Positions 33,805-43,755 of a stretch of 64,000 nt of DNA are shown here, one piece after another. Below the pieces are notes generated by a model that ran no database searches, was not told where the DNA came from, and was given only the letters and a program-made list of their open reading frames with translations. Position 1 is the first letter of the stretch; each line of letters begins with the position of its first letter. Source of the DNA: Cryphonectria parasitica EP155 (lineage: Eukaryota > Ascomycota > Sordariomycetes > Diaporthales > Cryphonectriaceae); NCBI RefSeq assembly GCF_011745365.1, contig NW_024468917.1, positions 124,001 to 188,000 on the forward strand. The letters are read 5' to 3'. A program made the translations under genes and the position numbers.

Positions 33805-34935
33805 ATGGCGAAGCACACATCGAACGCGCAATGCACGGTTGACAGATTCTGCTATCAATATCTGCAGATGGAACCGTCCTTAGACTATCCCGACGGCAGC
33901 TTGTTGAAGGTTGCTCAAATACAAGAAGAGATCTTCGACCGTCTTTTTGTCGATCAATCGGCTCCATCACCCAAAATAGCCAGGTTCCAATTATGTACCT
34001 TGAAGGAGCTCGTCAGAAGAATTCAGGAAAGCATCAGTGATGAAGAGACAGATGTATATGTGTGTAAATTTTCAAGATCCCGAAAGCATTCTCAAGCTCG
34101 CCGTTGCTGAATACATATGATTGCACCGCAGGAAGTTGCAGACAGGCTCATGAATCGCATTGGAGAGCTCATGTCTATGCCACGAACATCCGAGCTAGAC
34201 GAAGCACAGCAGAGATGCATTGTTTCGTACCGACTATCATTGCTGCAAACGCCTGTCATGATTGATATTCTCGAAAATCGATCGCTCATTGCTGCCAGCG
34301 GTACAACTGGCCTCCGTACGTGGGAAGCCGCTCTTCATCTTGGACAGTACCTGTGCGTCAACAGCCATCTCATCCAAGGGAATAGAGTACTCGAGCTCGG
34401 AGCAGGTACAGGATACCTGTCCATTGTTTGCGCAAAACATCTCGGTGCTGCTCATGTGACGGCTTCAGATGGCTCAGAGAAGGTCATTGACAACCTTACT
34501 GACAACTTGACCCTCAACGACATTCATTGGAGCTACAACGTTTCAGCTGAGTCCGCTGTTACTCCAAGGCTGCTAGAGTGGGGCCATGCGTTGGTTGGCA
34601 CCGAAGAAGCTGTGTGGAATGGAGGTCGAGAGATCGATGTCATCATTGGTTCAGACATTACCTATGACCAAAGAGCCCATACGCCCCTGATTGCGACACT
34701 CAGAGACCTTCTCGACCTCTTCCCCAGTGCTGTCATCATCATTGCGATTAAACAAAGAAACGTGGCAACCCTGACGGCCTTTCAAGAAAGCTGTTCTCGT
34801 AACCAGCTCAATGTGGAAACGTTAAATTTCACCCTCAAAGAAGTTCACGACGTTTCACAAAGACAGGAGGTCTTGACTCCATTCTATAGCTCCTCCGCAC
34901 CGATATGTATTTTCCATATATCGAGGACAGAATAG
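33805..34935 (+). CDS. EFM3: Efm3/FAM86-type protein-lysine N-methyltransferase (elongation factor 2)
   Basis: SAM-dependent enzyme of the seven-beta-strand class; yeast Efm3 and human FAM86A methylate a lysine of elongation factor 2 in the cytosol. Exons 33805-34053 and 34132-34935 give 350 aa. The 78-nt intron has a GTATAT donor and CACCGCAG acceptor; a donor 6 nt downstream would add two residues and cannot be excluded. The N-terminus FCYQYLQMEPSLDYPDGSLL is characteristic of the FAM86/Efm3 subgroup. Motifs: TGLRTWEAALHLGQYL, SAM site VLELGAGTGYLS (from residue 169), acidic motif TASDGSE, and the post-I region IIGSDITYD. It ends 250 nt from the convergent ubiquitin-like gene. Confidence 0.88.
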
Positions 34936-35185
34936 GAGCCGAATGAAAATGATGATTGAAGTAAAGTAAAGGTGCAAGTGGCCGATCCTTGGGTGTATCT
35001 CTGACATGTATCATAAGGAAGATAATTTGAATAGCAATCGAAGAAATGGTCAAGTGAAAGGAAATTCCAAGCAATGAATCTGTCAGACTCGTATGAACGA
35101 AGTTTGTAAACATGTATAAACAAGACAGGATATTATCATCAGCCTTAACCCTGCCACGTAACTAATAGGAACACAATTCTTGCTT

Positions 35186-36523
35186 TCATAATCGATCCTG
35201 TCTCTTTCTTGTCTTGCCTTTGGGCGGCGCTGGGAGTATCGATAGTGGTGGTGTGCGATCGCCTCTTCGAGGCCAGTTGAAACTCGATGCTGCCTGCGAA
35301 GGCTGAGGCGGCTGAGTATTAGCTGATGCACTATCTCGGCCGACTCCAGGCCAAGCTAGCATCTTGATCATCATGCCTGGCTCGACAACATCGTCCCAAA
35401 GCTCGGGAAGGATTGTAGATCCCTTGCAGGGCTTCGGCAGGAGATGGGATGGGGGACTTGTTGGCGTGATGGTATTCAGTGAGGGCCCAGCAGCGGTGAA
35501 GCTGGACAGAGCCGTCTCTAAAGGGTTGAATTGTGACGGATGGCTGGCGAGGGTTGATTTGATGGTGGCGGCGATCGGATCCACCCATACGTCCTGAATG
35601 ATAAGGTCGTAATGTCCTGCCATTATATGAGGTCGCAGGTTATCGATCCTGGCGAAAGCTGACTGAATCAACTTCTTCATTCCCTACACCAGGCGTTAGG
35701 TCAAATGATGAAGTAGAACAGGGTGCGGCCTGGCGCACACAAAAGCTCTCACCTTCCACGTTTTGACCTTGTGCCACGGGAATATATAATATCTGCCGAT
35801 GCAATCGACGAATCTGATGGGAAGCTTTGGAAGCGGGGCGGACGCGTCTTTTGCCCAAGGCAGGCTGCTCACAGGCTGCGAGGTATGTGGTGCTGGCGAT
35901 GCCTGCGTGGATTTGTGTACCGCCGCTAGCTGCTCAACCTGCTTTTCTTTGCTCACTTTGGATGGGGTTTGAACACCCTCAGGCTCAGTATTTGTTCCAG
36001 CCTCATGTCTTGTCGCGTCGGGTATGTGATCTCCGTCAGGTTCTTGAATCATGGGCCCAAATGAGACATATGAACTCTGGCATGTGGCTGGAGCAGGGAA
36101 CGATTGATGGCCGCCATCCTTCGTTTCAGTCAAAGGCAAATGTGGTCCACCACCGCCTACTTGACCTCCTGCACCCGCCGGCTTCTCTTGTGCATGCGGA
36201 AGTTTGAGATCCTGGTCTACCTTGTTGTCGCCTCCGGGTGATGCATCAACAGCCATCGAAGCAGTTTCGTTTCTTGGTTTTGCCTCGCGTGGATCAACAT
36301 TCTCAACATCATGCAACCCCTCTGGTTCGGCCCCATCCGGATCCTGTCCCACACCTTGCTTGAAGCCACGCAGTTCCACCGTACAGGGCTTCTTGTCGTC
36401 TCCAGCCTTGCTATTGACGACCTTGTTAATGTTATCATCGACCACCAGCTTCATCTGGGAGGGCTCCATTTGATTCGGGGAACTGGTGTGGCCCGGGAGC
36501 TCCGTGGTGATCAACTGAGACAT
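35186..36523 (-). CDS. Ubiquitin-like-domain (ULD) protein with long disordered N-terminus
   Basis: Exon 1 is 36523-35753. A 69-nt intron (GTGAGA...GGTGTAG) joins KVKTWK to GMKKLIQSAF. The fold region begins IRFVDCIGRYYIFPWHKVKTW and continues HIMAGHYDLI, then, after a gap, GSTILPELWDDVVEPGMMI. This is the pattern of the fungal ubiquitin-like domain (KFKDAVGRKF..., HYDL..., ILPxVWExVIEP). The first ~235 residues are disordered and Pro/Asp/Lys-rich. Read straight through, the second exon has a 56-residue insertion between HYDLIIQD and GSTILP. Removing a GT-AG segment at 35590-35423 (168 nt, phase 0, no stop) gives exactly family spacing. The product is therefore 366 aa if spliced or 422 aa if retained. 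A Pro/Arg-rich tail ends GKTRKRQDRL. Function is unknown. Confidence 0.75.
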
Positions 36524-38902
36524 ATTAACGACCTCACAGATTCATTCATGGCTGGCCCGGGATTCAGAGATTGTAATCCGGGAGTGGACGTGGCGAATGA
36601 TTCGATAGTAGCTTCACCTCTGCACCGATTCTCTTGTCTCTAGCAAATACGTCGACCAAAAACGTTCGGCACTAGACCAGCGAACACCTTGTTCAAGAGA
36701 GGCCTGGAATCAGGCAAAAGGTAGCTGACTGCTCCCAAAATCTCGGGTAGCTCCAAAGGCCACGTAGTGGGGAAGTAAGCAACATCACACAACATGGCTC
36801 GTGATTGGTGACTGCTTCGGAAGTCCGTCGGCCTCACTAGAACAGCTAACTATTGCATAAACTCCAGATCACGTTGCGCTAAGAGGTCACGTTGGCCCAA
36901 TATGGAGGGTTGGATGTTGGCGGATGGGGGAGGTATCGGCGCTTATGAGGGGAGGTTGGGTCTAGACCGTATTACGATAAAACGCCCGCTCACTGGGCTA
37001 TCTTAAGCATGCACGTGTACTTGGCGAGTGCTGTGGCCGCAGTCATCACCGAGTTCGTATGTGCAGCGGGCCAAACGTATGTCTGCGATATTTTTGGCAC
37101 TTGAGGTTCGAAAGATGACAAAGGTCTCCCTAATCACTTGCTGTTTTATTAAGAAGAGATGAGGCTCGCAGATCATGCGAGGATGCAGAGCTCGTATTGC
37201 AAAGCGTTGAGGAAAGAAGAAAAAAGAGAAAAGCCACGAGGCCGACCTATCTGAGGCTATCAACAGGCCTGGCTGTTGGCTGGCTGACGGGCCGTGAGTC
37301 ACTGGCCCCCGGCACACAGATTCCTTCGCTTCGACCTGCTTTTCATGGTACTTAAACATCCACTCTCTGGGCATGCAGGATTCCTTCAAAATGTGTGGGT
37401 TAAAACAATATGATCCAAGGTTAGCTCAACACTTTGTATTACAAACATCTGCCCTAAAATAATACACAGAGGCTACAAACCAGAGACTTGACTCTGAGAA
37501 CTATCTTGCTTTTGCTCAAGTTTTGATCGAGCACTATAGACATGCAATTACAAAAGCCACCAAATCAACGAAATGGCTAGCATAGCTGTGTGGAAACATC
37601 GTGAAACTAGGTTATGTTGTTCATTATGGAAAATAATCTGTCATCCTAGTACACTATTCCCCGTACATGGCCCAATGCCATCCAAGTCCATAGCTAGTTC
37701 TTGCATGCACAAAACGTGAAAAGGAAGAAGAAAAAAAAAGAAAGAAAACGTCTATTGATTGATATTAATTAGCTACTTATATGTAGTGGAGGTACATATA
37801 GAGATGGTGATAAAGAAACTGGGCTCAAGATGATAGTTTAAGCTGACTTTGACTTGAAAATAGAGCCCAAGTTTTCTTCTTTCTATTCTAGGACGATTAG
37901 CAACGACCCGAGAAGTCTATATAGCTCTCTGAGGACACATATAAGAATGTGGAAGCCATATTGAAATAAGTCATATAAGAGGTTTGATTGCTGCATTTAC
38001 TGTGCCAGTGACAGCCTTTGTTGATCTAAGAGAGGAATGTCTATTATTGATTATAGCTCATTGCAAGAAGGAAGGTCATATGAACCTAGGCCAGGCGAAT
38101 CAATTCATTTCGAAATTTTGGATTATTAAACAAATGACATTGTAATTAAATTAAAATATCCTAAACAGTTGCTGTATATGCATTGAAGTAGTTAGATATC
38201 AAGTGGACTGCTTTAGTGGTCTGAGAAGGAGAACAGCAATGAAGACACTAAGATGTGATCACGATCCAAATACCAACTTACCAAAAGCAAGATGATATGT
38301 GTGGCTCCCTGTTAGTAAAGATAGAATGGAACTCTAAGGATTGATCAAGTTCAACAAGTGGATTGTATGATCTTGTTTCTCCCTCACTAACGTAAATCTC
38401 AAGATCTTGGGCAATACAAAAAGTGTTCTCTTGCTATTCTCTGCAATTGTATGTGCTTGCCAATGTAGTGACAGATTTTTGTGCACTGTTGATCATGATG
38501 TGTCATAAAAAACGGAAACCAGAAAGACGACTGCACCCCGAGAAAAGCAAAAGTTGGGTTCTGCAAGCTAGCAAACAGCGTGTGTTTTGTTGGAAGAGAC
38601 AAAAGTGCTTAATCAACCTGCTTTTTTCTTCTTCTTCTTCTTTCTTCCCTTCTTTCCCCTCGTTACACCATCCCCTTCTTTTTTCTTTTTTTTTCCTTTT
38701 GAGTAATACACAGTACCGAAGTAAGTAACCAACTATAGACTAAATAAGAGGACATGGGAAATAGGGTATAACTATCCAGACATCTTGATCATCGCGAAAA
38801 GAAATTGCAGGAAAAAAGAAAAAGAAGCGGGGATAGAGAAAGGGTAGGGCAAAGAGACAACAAAAGACCTAAGGAGAGAGAATGTTGCGGGCGATTTTAT
38901 CA
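36524..38902. other. 2.4-kb gene-free region, partly AT-rich
   Basis: No gene is recognised. The part from about 37.4 to 38.4 kb is AT-rich, and pyrimidine tracts lie at about 38625-38700 (cttcttcttctttcttccc type). It probably holds the ULD promoter and a long 3' region of the C2H2 gene. Minus-strand frames at 36640-36837 and 37003-37389 look like chance. Confidence 0.35.
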
Positions 38903-39863
38903 TCATTCATCCTCCCCTTCAGCATCCTCATCCCCCTCATCGACAAAGATCTCGCTCTTGACCGACGCCGCGGCACTCAGCTCGCCGACCGAGAAGGACA
39001 CAGCCCTGGAGTTGCCGCTGTCGAACACGGACGACGCGGTGCTGAGGCTCGGAAACGCCGGCGTGGTCACGTCCCTCTTCCTCCCCACGCCCCTGCCGCC
39101 GCTCGCCGCCTGGAGCGGGTTGTTCAGCAGCCAGCCGCCCTGGCCCACGGGCCGCACGATGGCGACGTCGCTCTTGGTGGCCCAGCCCATCAGCGAGGGG
39201 TCCGCCGGCCCGCCAAAGAGGACGGCCTGCTCCTGCCCGAGCGCGGCCTTCTCCAGGTGCCGCGCGACGTGCTCCATGCGGTGGTCCCAGGCATCAGGCC
39301 CGTTGAACGCCTCGGTGCAGCGCGGCGCGGGGCACTTCATGTAGGTGGGCAGCTGGCACCGCTCGCGCAGGGCTCTGCTCTGGAGGCGCTTGACCTCTTG
39401 GTCCCAGTCGGCAGCGGGCGTGCCGCTGGCGGTGTTCTTCTTGGACGCCTTGCCAGACTTGTTGGCGCTGCGGACCTCCTCGGGCGTGTGCATCCGCCGG
39501 AGGTGCTGGGTGTAGAGGTCCTTGCGGTTGAAGATGGCACCGTTGGGGAGGGGTGGTCCGATGGGGTCGAGGCTTAGCGTGTGCTCGACGGGGGCTTGTG
39601 TGGTCTTGCTTCTGCCCTTTCGCTTGGGGGCCGACAGGCTGTTCTTGTTGTTTCGGCAATTGTCCATGTCACAGAGCCAGTAGTGCAGGACGAGGTGTTG
39701 CGACATGACGTGGCGCTTCCACTCGTTCTTGCTGGCAAAGGTCGAGTTGCAGCCGGCAAAATGGAAGACGCAGGTAAATGGTCGCGTGTGCTGCTTCTTG
39801 ATGTGCACCTGGAGGGTGGGCTCGTCTTTGAAGAAAAGAGCGCATTCGTGGCAGGGGAATGAT

Positions 39864-39897
<34 letters not shown>

Positions 39898-40960
39898 TGC
39901 TCGTGGAAGGTGGGAAAGGTCTTGTTGGGGGAGAAGCCGTCGCTGTCGTCTTATTTCTCTTGGGCGCGCTCTCTAGCCGGCTGGCAGCGTCTCTTTTGGG
40001 ACGGCCACCACTCCGTCGTGCGGATGATGATGCTGCTTGCTGCTTCCTGGGCTGATATTCGTCACTGTCATCGTCGTCGTCTTCGTCGTCGTCGTCGTCT
40101 TCATCCTCTTCCTCCTCCTCGCTTCTGCAACTGAAAGAGTCTGTGTTTGTCTCGGCGTCTGAGCCCTCGCTTTCTCTGGCACTTGGAGTTGGGTAGGCAT
40201 CTGTCACATTTACCACAATGGGTGGCTGGTGAGGCATGTGGATCTCTTGCTTGACAACAGTCGGCTCTGTAGGCGTCATTGCACGGATGTAAGCTTGGTC
40301 GACAGGAGAATGCCTGCTCGCGACGTCCGTCGTGGCGGACATGGAAGCCTGACTGCCCAATGTGTAGCTCCGTTGGGGCGAGTCGAAGCTGAGCATAGTA
40401 GGAGAATCTTTCCAGTCATTTGGGGCCTCGTCGGCCGGATGAACCTCTGACATGGAGACACAAGAGTGGCTCTCTCCGGGGAAACCTCCCATGCCAGAGA
40501 GAAAGATTTGGGAGGGCGATTTGAACGCATCAAGTGACGCAGACTGGAACGTAGAGAACATTTTCAGATCAGGAGGTGTCGAGGGCATGTGGTCGGTCTG
40601 CAAGTCGGTGTCGGCGCGGGGACTGAGAGCACTACCGCAGTGAGAAGGCTCTTGGGACGAGGAAAGAGACCCGTCACGATGATGTGATGCCACGGGAGGG
40701 ATCGAGGCGACAGGCGGTGCCAATGAAGGAATCTGTTGCTGGGGCATTGGGACGAAGAATGGCTGCCTCTGAGTGTCCGTCAAGAATCTCTCAAAAGGGG
40801 AGGCATGGTTCCAGGAGGGCATGGGCTGGGCCAGACCATCTTGATCCATGAGTTCCAGGTCATGGACATAACCATCTGTCGTGTCGAGGCTGGCAACACC
40901 TGTATTGTATTGTGGAAAGCCTGAATAGGCACTTTCGAAGGGAAAATGGGAATAGTCCAT
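38903..40960 (-). CDS. C2H2 zinc-finger transcription factor, large single exon
   Basis: 685 aa, no intron apparent, starting MDYSHFPFESAYSGF. The first ~270 residues are Pro/Ser/Gln-rich, as in activation domains. An acidic tract (E5, then D-rich) and basic patches follow, then ten glycines. Four finger-like units come next: CHECALFFKDEPTLQVH...H; CVFHFAGCNSTFASKNEWKRH...H; a third, split one (WLCDMDNC with its histidines in FNRKDLYTQHLRRMH, after a ~40-residue insert); and CPAPRCTEAFNGPDAWDHRM...H. Finger 2 with its SKNxWKRHxxSQH signature is shared with the neighbouring C2H2 gene at 43.8-46.7 kb. The C-terminus is acidic (DEGDEDAEGEDE). It is presumably a nuclear regulator; the target is unknown. 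Glycine and acidic tracts are encoded by GCC- and GAC/GAG-type repeats. Confidence 0.85.
39868..39897. repeat. Trinucleotide repeat encoding a Gly10 tract in the C2H2 gene
   Basis: A near-perfect (GCC)n run on the plus strand encodes about ten consecutive glycines just before the first zinc finger. A second simple repeat near 40060-40120 (cgtcgtcgt, cctcctcct) encodes the Asp/Glu tract. Both are candidates for length variation between strains. Confidence 0.85.
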
Positions 40961-43755
40961 ATTGATTCCGCCGTACAGTGTTGTTCATATAATTTGTGAT
41001 CAATACTGGAAGCCGTCCTGAGGTCGTGCTTCGAGCCAAGGCTACGTAAAGAACCGACGCCTGATCTAAGCTGAGCAGGATGATAGGAGCAATGCTTCTA
41101 GGTACGATCTTCACAGCCTTGTGGTAGTATTTGGTGGGTCGGTCGGCCTGAAAAGGACCGTTGGTAATCTCTAGCCGTGGAGAAAGATAGGGGGTTGTTG
41201 GTACCGTGGGCGCATTGAGGAAACAAAATATCTAGACAGCACGAATAAAAGGAAAACCTCCCAAGGACATACAGACTGAGGTGGTCAAAGTGGTCGAGGA
41301 AAGTCACAGAGGTGGCTTGGTGTAATCAAAGCCATGGTGGACGGAGTGGCGAAGCCAGAGGTTTCCCCAGATATGTATAAGAAATATAAGTCAATACATG
41401 ACGGACTATTGCGACATGAACAACTGAGGGAGACCCGACCGCGCGCGTACAAACACAATCCCCGACCCCCTCCTTCTCTCTTACACACACACACACACAT
41501 ACATACACACTTCTCTCTCTTTCACTGCAGAGCCGCATGGTGGGGATGTTGGGATTTCCAGCCAATACTTTCTTGTGGCTTTGTCCTCCCCGACCGGCGT
41601 AGGCCTGTCATTCCCTGGGTTAATTGGGGCATTCCAGGTAATTGCCCGCTTTCTCTGCTTACGCCCGTGCCACGCCTGGCTTGTCTCGCATATGCGAGCC
41701 CCTGCCTCGTCCACGGCACTAGAGTTCTGGCCGACCATGATGAGAATGAGCCGTGAGGATGTGGAGGAGGAAGAGGAGGAGGGAGTGGAGTATACCATGG
41801 ACGAGACCCCGCCGAGGTGCTGCGCCGCTTTTGGGCACTGGGAACCTGCACGGAGAAAGAGACCATCTCTTAGTACTTTTGCTGACCATGAACCTGAATA
41901 CTCGTCCGCGAACCGCCAGTGGACTCCACCACCAGGAGCAAGAGATTGGCTGCTCTTACCCCACCCTAGGATACAGCTTGAGGCTCTGCGGGTGGGGGTT
42001 CCTGGATCAGTCTCACACACCGGTGTGGCCAGTTCCCCCCCCCCCCCCTCTCAAGGGCTATTGTACAGAAGCTCTCCTCTCCCCGCCATTGGGGGGTTCT
42101 TGTCAAACGCAAGACAAGTCCCGACAATCTCCCTCCCTTCTCTCCCCGCTCTGCCGTTGGTCACGATCTGGCAAAATCTGAGGGATCGGGCCCAGTAATA
42201 CAGATCTTTCGCAATAGCACACCTACGTTTGTGAGACACGATGCAGCGCTCCGCCCCCCGTTGACGCACCCGATGTGAGTCTACACAAAGCTTAGGTAAC
42301 GATGGACCAGGCAGTCAAACAGGCACTCAACCTCGACTTTTATTCCACAACCGCCCCAACTGCCAGCTTCACCGAGTGAGGATCCCCACAGGCGCTGAGG
42401 AGGTATCGAGCTGTTGGACATCGATCATTGCCGATTGTCTGAGCTGTCGATCCCTCATTCGGCGCTGTGCCATGATGATGGCCTCTCAACAGGGCCGGCC
42501 CATGTGTGTGTGTGTGTACCATAGTATGTGTGTGTGTGTGTGTGTGCGTGGATGTGGGTGTGGGTGGGTGGGATGGTGGCTGGGTGAGTCAGTGTGTGGG
42601 TTGTGTGAGTAAACAGAGGCCAACAGCAACAACTGCTACTACCTACTACCATAGTACATAATACACTTCTCAACAGAAGGTCTAAGCAGGGGTCATGGCT
42701 ACGCCCGACCAAGGTGAGGGTGGTGCAGATCAGACCACTCAGAGCCGCGAGAGCCAGCGCTTCATGCGTGGCACAGCCTGCGGCCAACTGCCCTGCACCC
42801 TCTCCGCTCTTTCCCACCCCTCTCCCTCCCCATCCGGGGCGCGGCCTGAGGCATCGACCCTTCTGTTGAGCCTCAAGGTGACATCGCGCTGTCTCTAAGA
42901 TGAAGAGATTTTCTTCTGCGATCCTGATAGACTTGGCCCCCAAAAACACATCCCAGAGAGAGGCCGGGGGGGGGGGGGGGTTGTGATCACTGGCTCAGTG
43001 ACACGCTGGCGAGCAGCTGGCTAAACTCTGTTTGGATATACGTCCTCTCGGAGCTGAACAGGTCTCTACGGCTATCCTTTCAGCCAAGTCCTGGTGATCT
43101 TATCCTATTCATGGGTGGGTATTTGGAAAAGAAAACTCGCCCAGCGGCAAGTATTGGTGATGTGAACCATTCGCGCTCTTGGTGTTGGCAAGCTGGGTAC
43201 CGGAGTAGATGCTGGGAATGGCAGTGCCTGACAAAGCATCCTACCGACGATTGCAGGCCGTTTGACCACATTCGGGTTTTTGCTAGTCTGTGAAGGTCTC
43301 TCGGTCGCGCGGGCATTTTGTGGCTTGCTAGCCCATGACACTGATTGAGAGCGCCTCGCCAGGCGACCAGTTCTGGCCCTATGGCTGAGACTGGCAGAGC
43401 CCGATGTGGCCGCCATTCTGCAGCCCAACATGTCGATCGGTGACACGCACCGATTTCATGCTACCAAGCGATGGTCCTTCCGTCCGGGGTGTGCTGCAAG
43501 GACGGCAGAGATGTGTCTGCTGCCCTTCTTTGGTTGATTCTCAAATTACCGTCCAGCCCCAATGCAATTGAAAATCTTTTCTCTTTTTCCCCTTCTCCTC
43601 TTCCCAGCAGGATCACATGTGGCTGCCAAATTTTGCAAGTCGTCGTGAGAGTGTTATTTGGGTCACATAAGATCTAAGATTTTGGGTGTCCAAGACACGC
43701 TTGCTATCTTTCGTGGCCCCCCCCCCCCAACCTTCAACATCAACGAGGAGAATTT
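40961..43755. other. 2.8-kb spacer between two C2H2 genes, rich in simple repeats
   Basis: No gene is supported. Simple sequences: (AC)8 at 41483-41499, C14 at 42035-42048, TG tracts at 42503-42518 and 42526-42546, G15 at 42966-42980 and C12 at 43717-43728. Open frames on both strands (for example 41481-42020 minus, 41575-42198 plus) run through these repeats and look fortuitous. The region holds the promoter and probable long leader of the first C2H2 gene. Confidence 0.4.

Noticed and set aside
41483..41499. Simple (AC)n and (TG)n tracts considered as a CRISPR or telomere-like array
   Set aside because: They are plain dinucleotide microsatellites with no spacer structure and no TTAGGG units.
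41481..42198. Overlapping long frames on both strands between the C2H2 genes
   Set aside because: Both run into (AC)n and poly-C repeats, and open frames on both strands are expected there by composition.
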